Source: Albidovulum marisflavi
GTDB taxonomy: Bacteria > Pseudomonadota > Alphaproteobacteria > Rhodobacterales > Rhodobacteraceae
Direction: 5' to 3'
Assembly: GCF_025751435.1 (NCBI RefSeq)
Contig: NZ_JAOWKY010000005.1
Span: 124,001-188,000 of the forward strand
DNA length: 64,000 nucleotides
This document shows, piece after piece, positions 51,619-61,308 of the stretch. The position numbers and the translations under genes are program-made. Positions within the stretch are counted from its first letter, which is position 1, and every line of letters starts with the position of its first letter. The notes under the pieces were generated by a model that did no database searches, had not been told where the DNA came from, and worked only from the letters and a program-made list of their open reading frames with translations.

Positions 51619-51863
51619 CGCTTGTTGGAGGCCAGGCGCGCCTCTGCAATCCGCTTTCGCGCGTGACCGGGTCTTCGCGGAGTGACCTTGCAGGGATCAG
51701 GACGCACAAGACATGTGCATGGCGCCGGATCGTGCGGAAATCATCTGAATCCTTGCGTCGGGATCGCCGCGGCCGCCGCCAGCGCTGAAAACAGCAACTG
51801 GTGTCCGGACGCGGGACCTGTTTGAATACGCGCGGAACACGGGATTTGGCCGGTGGGGGCTTC

Positions 51864-53006
51864 ATGGTACGTCTGACATTTGGTCTTTGCGCGGCGCTGA
51901 TCGCGGCGCCAGCCGCCACACTTGCCCAAGGCGCAGGTGGCGGGCAGCCTCAGCCCGTCACTGTCGTCACCTTGGATACGCAGTCCGTGACACTCAAGTC
52001 GCCCTTGCCCGGCCGCGTCGCCGCCTCGGGCGTTGCCGAGGTGCGCCCGCAGGTCAACGGCATCATCACCGAGCGCCTGTTCGAGGAAGGGGGCGAGGTG
52101 CAGAAGGGCGATCCGCTCTACCAGATCGACCCGGCAAGCTACGAGGCCACGGTCGCCGCCGCCGAGGCGGCCCTTGCGCAGGCCGAGGCCTCGCTTCGCG
52201 CCGCCGAAAGCGAAGCCACGCGGCAAGAGACACTGCTTGGCCGGTCCGTGGTAAGCCAGCAGAACCTGGATGACGCCATCGCCGCGCGCGACGTGGCCGA
52301 TGCCGCCGTCAAGGTCGCCCGCGCCAACCTGATGTCGGCGCAGATTGACCTTGATCGGACGACCATAAGGGCGCCGCTTTCGGGCGTCGTCGGACTTAGC
52401 GAAACCACCCAGGGCGCACTGGTGACCGCCGGCCAGGCGACGGCGCTCACGGTTATCCGCGATCTTGATCCGGTTTACGTGGACGTGACGCAGTCGGCGG
52501 CAGAACTTCTGCGCTGGCGCCGCTCTGACGCATCCGTCAACGGCGCGGACCAGACCGTCACGCTGCGTCTTGCCGACGGGTCGCAATACGAAGAAACCGG
52601 CCGACTTGAGGCCGCCGAGCCCCATGTCAACGAACTGACAGGCGTCGTCGTGCTGCGGCTCGAATTCCCCAACCCCGATCACCTGTTGCTTCCGGGCATG
52701 TATGTACAGGTCGAGATGCCCCAAGGGGTCGTGGAAAACGTCGTGCTTGCCCCGCAGGAAGGGGTCAGCCGCGACCGGCGCGGTCTTCCCACGGCGATGG
52801 TGGTGAACGCCGATAACCTCGTCGAGCGCCGGCAGCTGACCGTGTTGAGGGATCAGGGGGCAAGCTGGATCGTCACCGAGGGCCTAGGCTCGGGTGACCG
52901 ATTGATCGTTGAGGGTCTGCAGAAGATCGCGCCGGGCGCGACGGTCGTCCCGGAAGAACGCGGGTCCAGCACACCGCCGGAAGCAGCCGCCGAAACCTCC
53001 AACTGA
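51864..53006 (+). CDS. RND efflux periplasmic adaptor (AcrA-like)
   Basis: 380 aa. Signal peptide (LTFGLCAALIAAPAATLAQ), lipoyl halves at EVRPQVNGIITERLFEEGGE near residue 62 and IRAPLSGVVGLSETTQGALV near 170, and an Ala-rich coiled-coil hairpin between them (about 95-160). ATG with GGGGG upstream. 14 bases before the AcrB-like permease; together they form a hydrophobe/drug export pump. A separate system from the pair at 31-35 kb. Confidence 0.92.
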   Translation: MVRLTFGLCAALIAAPAATLAQGAGGGQPQPVTVVTLDTQSVTLKSPLPGRVAASGVAEVRPQVNGIITERLFEEGGEVQKGDPLYQIDPASYEATVAAAEAALAQAEASLRAAESEATRQETLLGRSVVSQQNLDDAIAARDVADAAVKVARANLMSAQIDLDRTTIRAPLSGVVGLSETTQGALVTAGQATALTVIRDLDPVYVDVTQSAAELLRWRRSDASVNGADQTVTLRLADGSQYEETGRLEAAEPHVNELTGVVVLRLEFPNPDHLLLPGMYVQVEMPQGVVENVVLAPQEGVSRDRRGLPTAMVVNADNLVERRQLTVLRDQGASWIVTEGLGSGDRLIVEGLQKIAPGATVVPEERGSSTPPEAAAETSN

Positions 53007-53020
53007 CCGGAGCCTGACGA

Positions 53021-56000
53021 ATGGCACGCTTTTTCATCGACAGGCCGGTCTTCGCCTGGGTGATCTCGATCCTGATCATGGGGGTCGGGCTTCTGTCGAT
53101 CCTGACCTTGCCCATCGCGCAATACCCGCAGATCGCGCCCCCCTCTGTCCGCATCTCTGCCTCCTATCCCGGTGCGTCGGCGGAAACGGTGGCGAATACC
53201 GTGACCCAGATCGTCGAGCAGCAGATGACGGGTCTGGATGGTCTGCGCTACATCTCGTCCAGTTCGACGTCCGATGGCTCCGCTTCGGTGAACCTGACTT
53301 TCGAGACGGGCACCGACGCCGACATCGCCCAGGTCCAGGTTCAGAACAAGCTGGCGCAGGCCACGCCGCTTCTGCCGGAAACCGTGCAGCGCCAGGGGTT
53401 GCGGGTTCAGAAGTCAAGCTCCAGCTTCCTGATGGTCATCGCGCTGATCTCGGAAGACGGAAGGCTGGACCAGTTTGACCTGTCCGACTACCTGAACTCG
53501 AACCTGGTGGATGAGTTCAGCCGGATCGAGGGCGTTGGCGGGGTTCAGGTCTTCGGCTCGCAATACGCTATGCGCATCTGGCTGGAGCCTTCGAAGCTGG
53601 CGGCGTTTCAGCTTTCGCCCGGCGATGTGGTCAATGCGGTCTCGGCGCAGAACGCGCAGATTTCAGCCGGTGCATTCGGAACGCTTCCGACTGTCGAAGG
53701 GCAGCAGCTGAACGCGACGATCACCGCGCAATCGCTCTTGTCCACGCCCGAGGACTTCGAGAACATCGTGCTTCGCGCCGAAACCAACGGGGGCCTTGTG
53801 CTTCTGAAGGACGTCGCGCGCGTCGAGGTCGGGGCGCAGGACTATTCGACCATCGCCAGGTTCAACGGCAAGCCGTCGTCGGGCATGGCGGTCCAGCTTG
53901 CCCCCGGCGCGAACGCACTCGATACGGCGCAACGGGTAAAGGACCGCATTGCGCAGTTTTCGGAATTCTTCCCCGATGGCGTCCGCTACGTCATCCCCTA
54001 TGACACGACGCCCTTCATCGAGATTTCGATCAAGGAGGTCGTCAAGACGCTGTTCGAGGCGATCGTGCTCGTCTTCCTGGTGATGCTGCTGTTCTTGCAG
54101 AACGTGCGGGCGACGCTGATCCCGACGCTGGCGGTGCCGATCGTGATCCTCGGGACGTTTGCGATCCTTGGCATCGCGGGCTTCACGATCAACGTCCTGA
54201 CCATGCTTGCCATGGTGCTGGCGATCGGGCTTCTGGTCGATGATGCGATCGTTGTCGTCGAGAACGTCGAACGCATCATGGAGGAAGAGGGCCTTTCCCC
54301 GCGCGAGGCCACGCGCAAGTCCATGGACCAGATCACCGGCGCGCTGGTGGGCATCGCGCTGGTGCTGTCGGCCGTTTTCGTCCCGATGGCATTCTTCGGC
54401 GGCTCCACGGGGGTCATCTATCGGCAGTTCGCGATCACGATCGTTTCGGCCATGACACTTTCGGTCGTCGTTGCGCTTACCCTGACACCGGCGCTTTGCG
54501 CCACGATCCTGCGCGCCAAGGACGCCCACCACACGAACCGCGGCATCCTGGGGCTGTTCAACCGCGGCTTCGAAAAGGTGCTGGATGGATACAGCTGGAC
54601 CGTGGGCCGCGTGATCGTGCGGCCGATTCGCGTGGGACTGGTCTACCTGATGATCGGCGGCGGGATCTGGTGGCTGTTCACCACCACGCCGACCGGGTTC
54701 CTGCCCAACGAGGATCAGGGCATCCTCATCACGCTCATCCAGGGGCCGACAGGTGCGACTGCAGAGCGGACGCTGAAGGTCGTTCAGCAGGTCGAAACCT
54801 ATTTCAACACCGCCGAAAAGGAAAACATGGATTCCATGTTCGGCATCGCAGGCTTTTCCTTCGCCGGCAGGGGCCAGAACATGGGGCTTGCCTTCATCCG
54901 CCTGAAGGATTGGGAAGAGCGTCCGGATCCCGCGCAAAGCGCCCAGGCCGTCGCGGGGCGGGCGTTCGGGGCCTTCATGGGCATCCGAGACGCCATGGTG
55001 TTCCCGATCGTTCCGCCCGCGGTGATCGAGCTTGGGAACATCTCGGGCTTCGATTTCTACCTTCAGGCCCAGGGCGGGCAGGATCACGAAGCCCTTCTTG
55101 AAGCGCGAAACACGCTTCTGGGAATGGCTGCGCAAAGCCCGCTGATCGGCTCGGCGCGTCCTTCCGGGCTTGAGGATGCGGCGCAGTTCAACCTGGATAT
55201 CGACTGGCGCGCAGCGGGCGCGATGGGGGTGTCGCCGACCGATATCGGCAACCTGCTTTCGGTCGCCTGGGCGGGTCGCTACGTCAACGACTTCAACGAT
55301 AACGGCCGGATCAAGCGCGTGTACGTGCAGGGCGAACCCTCGTCCCGCGCGACGCCTTCGGACCTTCAGAAGTGGCGCGTTCGGAACAGTTCGGGCGACC
55401 TTGTTCCATTTTCGAACTTCACGTCCGAACGCTGGCAATACGGTCCGCAGGGCCTGTCCCGCTACGGCGGCGTTCCGGCGATGCAGATCCAGGGCTCGCC
55501 GGCCCCGGGCGTCAGCACCGGAGAGGCGATGGCCGAGATCGAGCGGCTGGCGGCCCAGCTTCCCGGCGGATATTCCGTCGCATGGACCGGCCTGTCGCTT
55601 GAAGAACGCGAAGCCGGGGGGCAGGCGCCGCTGCTATACGCACTATCGCTTGCCGCGGTCTTCCTTTGCCTTGCCGCGCTTTATGAAAGCTGGACGATCC
55701 CGTTCGCGGTGATGCTGGCCATGCCGGTGGGCGTGATCGGCACGCTTGCCGCGGCCCGCTACGGCGGTTTCGACAACGGCGTCTTCTTCCAGGTGGGCCT
55801 GCTGACGGTCATCGGTCTGACGGGCAAGAACGCGATCTTGATCGTCGAATTCGCCCGGGACCGCGTCGCGGCGGGCGAAGAACTGTTCAAGGCCGTGCGC
55901 GAGGCCGCCCGTTTGCGTTTCCGGCCCATCATCATGACCTCGATGGCGTTCACGCTGGGCGTGCTGCCACTGGCCCTGTCGACGGGGGCGGGGTCGGGCG

Positions 56001-56122
56001 GGCGGTCTGCGGTCGGCGCGGCCGTTCTGGGGGGCACGCTCAGCGCGACGATCCTGGGCGTCATCTTCGTGCCGTTGTTCTTCATCGTCGTTCAGCGGGC
56101 ATTCGGCCGGCGCGTCCGGTGA
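53021..56122 (+). CDS. RND efflux permease, AcrB/HAE1 family
   Basis: 1033 aa, full length. MARFFIDRPVFAWVISILIM start, porter-domain loop (SSSTSDGSASVNLTFETGTD), TM4 box LAMVLAIGLLVDDAIVVVEN with the proton-relay Asp pair, a second large periplasmic loop, and the TM10-12 region ending in VIFVPLFFIVVQRAFGR. HAE1-type multidrug exporter acting with the adaptor directly upstream. Outer-membrane channel not in the window. Confidence 0.94.
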   Translation: MARFFIDRPVFAWVISILIMGVGLLSILTLPIAQYPQIAPPSVRISASYPGASAETVANTVTQIVEQQMTGLDGLRYISSSSTSDGSASVNLTFETGTDADIAQVQVQNKLAQATPLLPETVQRQGLRVQKSSSSFLMVIALISEDGRLDQFDLSDYLNSNLVDEFSRIEGVGGVQVFGSQYAMRIWLEPSKLAAFQLSPGDVVNAVSAQNAQISAGAFGTLPTVEGQQLNATITAQSLLSTPEDFENIVLRAETNGGLVLLKDVARVEVGAQDYSTIARFNGKPSSGMAVQLAPGANALDTAQRVKDRIAQFSEFFPDGVRYVIPYDTTPFIEISIKEVVKTLFEAIVLVFLVMLLFLQNVRATLIPTLAVPIVILGTFAILGIAGFTINVLTMLAMVLAIGLLVDDAIVVVENVERIMEEEGLSPREATRKSMDQITGALVGIALVLSAVFVPMAFFGGSTGVIYRQFAITIVSAMTLSVVVALTLTPALCATILRAKDAHHTNRGILGLFNRGFEKVLDGYSWTVGRVIVRPIRVGLVYLMIGGGIWWLFTTTPTGFLPNEDQGILITLIQGPTGATAERTLKVVQQVETYFNTAEKENMDSMFGIAGFSFAGRGQNMGLAFIRLKDWEERPDPAQSAQAVAGRAFGAFMGIRDAMVFPIVPPAVIELGNISGFDFYLQAQGGQDHEALLEARNTLLGMAAQSPLIGSARPSGLEDAAQFNLDIDWRAAGAMGVSPTDIGNLLSVAWAGRYVNDFNDNGRIKRVYVQGEPSSRATPSDLQKWRVRNSSGDLVPFSNFTSERWQYGPQGLSRYGGVPAMQIQGSPAPGVSTGEAMAEIERLAAQLPGGYSVAWTGLSLEEREAGGQAPLLYALSLAAVFLCLAALYESWTIPFAVMLAMPVGVIGTLAAARYGGFDNGVFFQVGLLTVIGLTGKNAILIVEFARDRVAAGEELFKAVREAARLRFRPIIMTSMAFTLGVLPLALSTGAGSGGRSAVGAAVLGGTLSATILGVIFVPLFFIVVQRAFGRRVR

Positions 56123-56280
56123 AACCGCCCTTGGACGGATGAACCGGGCGACTTGCGGTCCCCAGCCGCCGGCATAATAGGCGAAACCTGACGCTTTTCG
56201 GGGATTCGCGCCAATTGGCAGATATACTTCTGCCTCAAGTCCCGTTACAGACGCGGCTTCCCCGCCGCGCGGACACCTGT

Positions 56281-58350
56281 ATGGCCGTGACGGCCCTGTT
56301 GGATTTGGATGCCATGATCTCTCTCCTCTCCGAAGCCCTTGCCGAACGCGGCTTCGACACCCTTACCCCCGTGCAGGAGGCCGTGACCGAGCCCGATCTG
56401 ACTGATGCCGATCTGCTGGTTTCGGCGCAGACGGGGTCCGGCAAGACGGTCGGCTTCGGGCTTGCGATCGCGCCCACGCTTCTGCGCGAGGATGATCGCT
56501 TCGGCCCGGCCGCGACGCCCCTGGCGCTGGTTGTGGCCCCGACGCGCGAACTTGCCTTCCAGGTCATGCAGGAACTGCGTTGGCTTTATGCACGGACGGG
56601 GGCCGTCGTGTCCTCCTGCGTGGGCGGCATGGACATCCGCGCCGAGCGCCGCGCGCTGGAGCGGGGGGCGCATATCGTGGTGGGCACGCCTGGCCGGCTT
56701 TGCGACCATGTCCGGCGCGGCGCGCTGGATCTGGGCGACATCCGCGCCGTCGTCCTGGATGAAGCCGACGAGATGCTGGATCTGGGCTTCCGCGAGGATC
56801 TGGAGTTCCTTCTGGGCGCCGCCCCCGAAGACCGCCGGACGCTTCTGTTTTCGGCCACGGTTTCCCCGATGATCGCCAAGCTGGCCGAGCAGTTTCAGCG
56901 CGACGCGCGGCGCATATCGACGATCAACAAGTCTGAACAGCACTCAGACATCAGCTACAAGGCGCTCCGCGTGGCGGCAGCGGATGCGAACCACGCGATC
57001 TTCAATCTGCTGCGCTACCATGACGATCAAAGCGCCATCGTGTTTGCCAACACCCGCGCGACCGTCAATCAGCTGAGCGCACGCCTCTCCAACCGCGGGC
57101 TTGCTGTTGTCACGCTGTCCGGGGAACTCAGCCAGTCCGAGCGCAGCCATGCCCTTCAGGCGATGCGCGACGGGCGCGCACGGGTTTGCGTAGCGACCGA
57201 TGTCGCTGCGCGCGGGATCGACCTGCCCAATCTGAACCTCGTGATCCACGCCGATCTGCCGACCAACACGGAAAGCCTGCTGCACCGTTCGGGCCGCACG
57301 GGCCGGGCGGGACGCAAGGGGATCTCGGTGCTGATCGTTCCGCCCAGGACGGTCAAGCAGGCCGAACGGCTTTTGAAATGGGCGAAGGTCACGGCGGAAT
57401 GGACCGTGCCGCCCTCGGCCGAGGACATCATTCAGCGTGACGAGGAACGGTTGCTGAACGACCAGTCCTGGAGCGAACCCGTCACCGAAGAGCAGGCGGA
57501 AGTCGCGGCGCGGCTGCTTGCCCGCCACGGGGCGGAGGCCGTCGCGGCTGCCCTTTATCGCATGCACCAATCGCGTCACGCGGCACCGGAAGAGCTGTCG
57601 CCACCCGACATGCCTGCGGCGCGCGAACACAAGGACTTTGGCCCTAGCCGCTGGTTCGCGCTTTCGGTCGGGCGCAACGACCGCGCGGAACCGCGCTGGC
57701 TTCTGCCGCTGTTGCGCCGCAGCGCGGATCTTGAAAAAGCCGCGATCGGCGCGATCCGGGTGCAGGAATCCGAGACATTCGTCGAGATCGCCGAGGCAAG
57801 CGTGGGCCAATTAATGGCGGCACTTGGTCCCGACGGCGAGATTCAGGACGGGATCCGGGTCCGGCCGCTTGACGGCCTGCCGGAGTTCTCGCGCCCCGCG
57901 CGCGCCCCGCGTCCCGAGGGCGCCAAGCCCTGGCGCACGCGCGACGAAGGCGAGGCGCCCCGGCCCTGGAAGGCAAAGCCCGGTTCGCCGAAACCCAATT
58001 CGCCGAAACCCGGTTCGCCTAAGCCCGGGGCGGGAGCCGCCGGGCGTTCCGAACGCCCCGATGCCGGCAAGTATGAACGGAAACCGCGCCGCGACCAGTC
58101 CTCATCGCCTGGCTGGAGCGCCGCAGACGCCCCGTCCGAGCAGACGTACAGCCAGGATGCACCGGGCGCGCGCAAGCCCAAGTACCAGCCCAAGGAGGGC
58201 AAGAAGCCCGGCGCCAAGCCTGCGCCCAAGCACAAGTCCGCGCCAAAGCCGGATTCGAAGTGGGCCTCGAAAGGCGGGCCGCGCAAGCAGGGCAAGCCCT
58301 CGGCTCCGCGCGCTGCCGGGCAGGGCACGCCCCACCGCCGCAAGACCTAA
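56281..58350 (+). CDS. DEAD-box RNA helicase with DbpA-like and basic disordered C-terminus
   Basis: About 689 aa. Helicase motifs: SAQTGSGKT (I), PTRELA (Ia), TPGR (Ib), DEAD (II), SATV (III) and HRSGRTGRAGRKG (VI) are all present within residues 35-350. A DbpA-type RNA-binding domain follows (about 450-530), then a Lys/Pro/Gly/Ser-rich tail with repeats of SPKP (about 560-690). CsdA/DeaD-like proteins with such tails act in ribosome assembly and cold stress. The start is uncertain: TTG at 56215, ATG at 56281 or ATG at 56314. Confidence 0.88.
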   Translation: MAVTALLDLDAMISLLSEALAERGFDTLTPVQEAVTEPDLTDADLLVSAQTGSGKTVGFGLAIAPTLLREDDRFGPAATPLALVVAPTRELAFQVMQELRWLYARTGAVVSSCVGGMDIRAERRALERGAHIVVGTPGRLCDHVRRGALDLGDIRAVVLDEADEMLDLGFREDLEFLLGAAPEDRRTLLFSATVSPMIAKLAEQFQRDARRISTINKSEQHSDISYKALRVAAADANHAIFNLLRYHDDQSAIVFANTRATVNQLSARLSNRGLAVVTLSGELSQSERSHALQAMRDGRARVCVATDVAARGIDLPNLNLVIHADLPTNTESLLHRSGRTGRAGRKGISVLIVPPRTVKQAERLLKWAKVTAEWTVPPSAEDIIQRDEERLLNDQSWSEPVTEEQAEVAARLLARHGAEAVAAALYRMHQSRHAAPEELSPPDMPAAREHKDFGPSRWFALSVGRNDRAEPRWLLPLLRRSADLEKAAIGAIRVQESETFVEIAEASVGQLMAALGPDGEIQDGIRVRPLDGLPEFSRPARAPRPEGAKPWRTRDEGEAPRPWKAKPGSPKPNSPKPGSPKPGAGAAGRSERPDAGKYERKPRRDQSSSPGWSAADAPSEQTYSQDAPGARKPKYQPKEGKKPGAKPAPKHKSAPKPDSKWASKGGPRKQGKPSAPRAAGQGTPHRRKT

Positions 58351-58389
58351 GAGCTGAGATCCGGAAAACCGCCGGGCGCGTACGAGACC

Positions 58390-58421
58390 GCTGGGGCTGG
58401 CGCTTGCGCCAGTCCCGCAGC
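58390..58421. terminator. Convergent terminator hairpin
   Basis: GCTGGGGCTGGCGC and its near-complement across a TT loop form a long stem (CTGGCGC/GCGCCAG core), followed by CTTTG. It separates the convergent helicase and chimeric genes. Confidence 0.5.
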
Positions 58422-58465
58422 CTTTGTCCGATCCGCGCAAAAGGGCGGGCGGCGGCGGTGGCCGG

Positions 58466-58930
58466 TCAGCCCAGAGTGTTGCGGTGGGTGACGGTTGACT
58501 TGCCGAAGAAGCTGCGGAACACCTTGGAGAAGTGCGAGGTCGACCGGCAGCCGCAGGCCATGGCGATCTCGGTGATCGACTGTTCGGTCTGAAGCAGCAT
58601 GTTGCGCGCGCGGTAGGTCCAGCTTGACGGGATCGAAGAAATCAGTTCGCGCACAAGCCCCCTGTCCAGATGCACCCGCTCGCCGCGCACGTCGGCGCCT
58701 GCCTTGCGCCAGTCTTCAAGCGCGATGTCGTCGCGGAAGACCACGCCCACTTCGTCAAGGATCAACATCGAGGCATCGTCGATGCGCGCGATCTGTTCAG
58801 GGGTCATGGGCTCGCACTCGGGAAGCGCACGCTTGAGTGCGGGCAGCATCTCGAAATCGGGGGCAGCGCGCATCGCCCTGCGTGCGCCCCGCCCGCCAGA
58901 CCGTGCTTGCCGTGTCGGATTCTCTGTCAT
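58466..58930 (-). CDS. Chimeric ORF: MttB N-terminus fused to AraC HTH C-terminus
   Basis: 154 aa. Residues 1-108 match the start of MttB-family trimethylamine/glycine-betaine methyltransferases (MTPEQIARIDDASMLILDEV, VFRDDIALEDWRKAGADV, SSIPSSWTYRARN). From there on it is the last helix-turn-helix of a GlxA/GbdR-type AraC regulator (MLLQTEQSITEIAMACGC, then STSHFSKVFRSFFGK). The switch is in frame at about 58600-58612, where both families share RARN, so a deletion through microhomology is likely. It could be non-functional or act as a truncated DNA-binding protein. Confidence 0.75.
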   Translation of the reverse strand: MTENPTRQARSGGRGARRAMRAAPDFEMLPALKRALPECEPMTPEQIARIDDASMLILDEVGVVFRDDIALEDWRKAGADVRGERVHLDRGLVRELISSIPSSWTYRARNMLLQTEQSITEIAMACGCRSTSHFSKVFRSFFGKSTVTHRNTLG

Positions 58931-59207
58931 CTTGCCGTTCCACGAGACTATTCGCCCGCAATAGGCGTTCCAAAGGCAGTTACCGACAGTCGTCCGGGCG
59001 AAGCAAACCAGCATTTTTGCGACATGGGCATGGCCAGCATAGGGGGCGCCCAGTCCGCAATGGCACAGTGGCATGCCCAAAAGGACATGCAGACCGGGCG
59101 GAACCACGAATTTCAGGGCGTGGGAACGTGCAATCTCACCCTCGTGTCGGTCCGATTCCGGGGTGCCGCACGCGGTTCGGACCGTATGTCGATCGGCGGC
59201 GCGAAGA

Positions 59208-60104
59208 TCACAGCAGGTTGGTTGAGCGGATGTCGGACGCCGCGAAGTCGATCAGGGCACGGATCTTGCGCGGAAGCGTCCGTCCCTCAAGATAGGCGGC
59301 GCTGACCGGGCTCGGGCTGCCCGTGTATCCGTCAAGCAGGGTTGACAGCCGTCCCGCCGCAAGATCGTCGCGGATCGCGAACTTCGGGGCAAAGGCAATG
59401 CCCTTTCCTGCGGCTGCAAGGGCGCAGGCCGCGCGCACGGAGTTGACCAGGAGCCGCCCTTCGACGGTCACGACCGTCTCGGCCCCGTCCTTCCACAGCG
59501 GCCATCGGCGCGGGTCGCGGCGATTGGTGTCCACGATGAATGCATGCCCGGCAAGGTCCGCAGGGGTCCTTGGCGTGCCCGACCGTGCCAGGTACTGAGG
59601 ACTCGCCACCAGGAAGGTCTGCACTTCGCCCAGCTTGCGGGTCTTGATCGACAGCATCTCGGACCTGCCGACACGGAAGGCCAGATCTATGCCTTCGGCA
59701 GCCAGATCCACGAAGCGGTCATCCAGCCTCAGGTCCAACGTCAGATCCGGATGCTGTTGCGCGAAACGTCCCAGCATTCCGACGACGTAGGTTTCTCCGA
59801 AGGTCACGGGCGCGGATATCCGGATCACGCCGGTGAAACCGCGCGATCCCTCGGACGCGCCCGTCAGCAGATCGTCCAGCTCGTCCAGCAGGGCCGGGGC
59901 TCGTGCCAGCAGATCCTCGCCCGCGGGGGTCAGGCCGACCTTTCGCGTCGTGCGCTGAAACAGGCGGACACCAAGACGCTGCTCAAGCTCTGCGACGTAT
60001 TTCGAGGTCAGGCGGTTCGAGATGCCAAGCTGGTCGGCGGCCGCGGTGAATGAACCGGCCTGCGCCGTCGCGACAAAGGCCCTCAGTTGTTCGACAGTGT
60101 CCAT
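59208..60104 (-). CDS. LysR-family transcriptional regulator
   Basis: 298 aa. N-terminal winged helix (LRAFVATAQAGSFTAAADQL and ISNRLTSKYVAELEQRLGVR) followed by the two-lobe LysR effector domain (GFTGVIRISAPVTFGETYVV; ALAAAGKGIAFAPKFAIRDD). It is divergent from the NADP-oxidoreductase - DoxX - dioxygenase genes and probably regulates them from the 60105-60234 spacer. Effector unknown; this branch often responds to aromatic or quinone-type compounds. Confidence 0.9.
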   Translation of the reverse strand: MDTVEQLRAFVATAQAGSFTAAADQLGISNRLTSKYVAELEQRLGVRLFQRTTRKVGLTPAGEDLLARAPALLDELDDLLTGASEGSRGFTGVIRISAPVTFGETYVVGMLGRFAQQHPDLTLDLRLDDRFVDLAAEGIDLAFRVGRSEMLSIKTRKLGEVQTFLVASPQYLARSGTPRTPADLAGHAFIVDTNRRDPRRWPLWKDGAETVVTVEGRLLVNSVRAACALAAAGKGIAFAPKFAIRDDLAAGRLSTLLDGYTGSPSPVSAAYLEGRTLPRKIRALIDFAASDIRSTNLL

Positions 60105-60234
60105 TGGCCGGATCCTTTGAGAACAAAATGTGGGAAGTCATTCCGGATAATCTTCATTTTATGCGCTGTCCGCAACGCCTAGGTTCAGGGCAGTTCAATG
60201 ATCGCCCCAAGGGGCCATGGAAAAGGACATCGAA

Positions 60235-60810
60235 ATGAAGATCGCAATCATCGGGACTGGGAATGTCGGCTCGGGTCTGGCTGGTGTTCTGACGCGCAGT
60301 GGGCATGACGTCACGTTGGCGGCCCGGGACGCCAACCTCGCCGAGGCCACCGGTGGCGCAGACGTCGTAATCCTGGCAACACCCTTCGGTGCCGCGGCCG
60401 ATCTGGCTGCGCGCGTTGACTTTTCGGGCAAGGTGCTGGTCGATGTGTCGAACCCGGTCACCGACGACTTCTCGGGACTGCAGGTCGGTCATCTGAGCTC
60501 GGCGGCCGAAGAGATTGCCAAGCTCGCGCCCGGCGCTTCGGTCGTGAAGGCCTTCAACACGATCTTCGCGCAGCATTATGGGACGGGTCTGAAGATCGGC
60601 GATCGCGCGTTGCAAACCTTCGTCGCCTCGGATGATGGGGCCGCCCGAGACATCGTCAAGACGCTTGCCTCGGACATCGGCCTGGAACCCGTGGATGCTG
60701 GCCCGCTCAAGAACGCGCGCTACCTGGAGCCGCTCGGCTTTCTCAATATCCAGTTCGGCTACGTGTTGGGCAAAGGCACCGCGATTGCCCCGCAACTGCT
60801 TGCCGCTTGA
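60235..60810 (+). CDS. NADPH-dependent F420 reductase-like oxidoreductase
   Basis: 191 aa. KIAIIGTGNVGSGLAGVL is the Rossmann loop, and SVVKAFNTIFAQHY and KNARYLEPLGFLNIQF complete the F420-dependent NADP oxidoreductase-like fold. In bacteria without F420 these proteins act as NADPH oxidoreductases of unclear substrate. ATG at 60235 has AAGGAC upstream; an ATG six codons earlier is possible. First gene of the unit divergent from LysR. Confidence 0.85.
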   Translation: MKIAIIGTGNVGSGLAGVLTRSGHDVTLAARDANLAEATGGADVVILATPFGAAADLAARVDFSGKVLVDVSNPVTDDFSGLQVGHLSSAAEEIAKLAPGASVVKAFNTIFAQHYGTGLKIGDRALQTFVASDDGAARDIVKTLASDIGLEPVDAGPLKNARYLEPLGFLNIQFGYVLGKGTAIAPQLLAA

Positions 60811-60834
60811 CCCCGCCAATACAGGAGAAAAACC

Positions 60835-61257
60835 ATGACGCAGAACACCTCATCCGACTACGCCGCCTTTGTGCTTCGTGCGGCGAGCGGCGCACTCTTC
60901 ATCGCCCATGGGCTGATGAAGGTCCTTGTCTTCACCGTCCCCGGCACAGTCGGCTTCTTCGAAAGCCTCGGGCTTCCGGGGGGACTTGCCTACCTTATCA
61001 TCCTGGCCGAACTGGCCGGCGGCGCGGCCCTTGTTCTGGGCGTGGCGACCAGGGTTGTCTCTCTTGCCTTGGTTGCTGTCCTTCTGGGTGCGGCATGGGC
61101 CCATTCCGGCAATGGCTGGGCTTTTTCGAATGCCGGGGGGGGATGGGAGTTTCCGCTGTTCTGGGCGGTCGTCCAGGCCGCGGTCGCCCTGATGGGGCGG
61201 GGCGCCTTCGCGCTGCGCCTGCCGGCCGTCGACAGGCTGCTTGGCCAATACGCCTGA
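60835..61257 (+). CDS. DoxX family membrane protein
   Basis: 140 aa, four hydrophobic helices. LRAASGALFIAHGLMKVLVF opens the DoxX fold, and LVLGVATRVVSLALVAVLLG and LPAVDRLLGQY close it. DoxX-family proteins are inner-membrane redox or stress-related proteins. ATG with CAGGAG. 24 bases after the oxidoreductase gene. Confidence 0.88.
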   Translation: MTQNTSSDYAAFVLRAASGALFIAHGLMKVLVFTVPGTVGFFESLGLPGGLAYLIILAELAGGAALVLGVATRVVSLALVAVLLGAAWAHSGNGWAFSNAGGGWEFPLFWAVVQAAVALMGRGAFALRLPAVDRLLGQYA

Positions 61258-61308
61258 CTTGCCGGGCCGCCGGAAAGGCGGCCCATTCTCTGAAACCGGA
61301 GCAACAAG

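Noticed and set aside
56215-56280. TTG start 22 codons upstream of the DEAD-box helicase ATG
   Set aside because: No ribosome-binding site, and the extra residues do not look like the family's N-terminus; kept as an alternative only.
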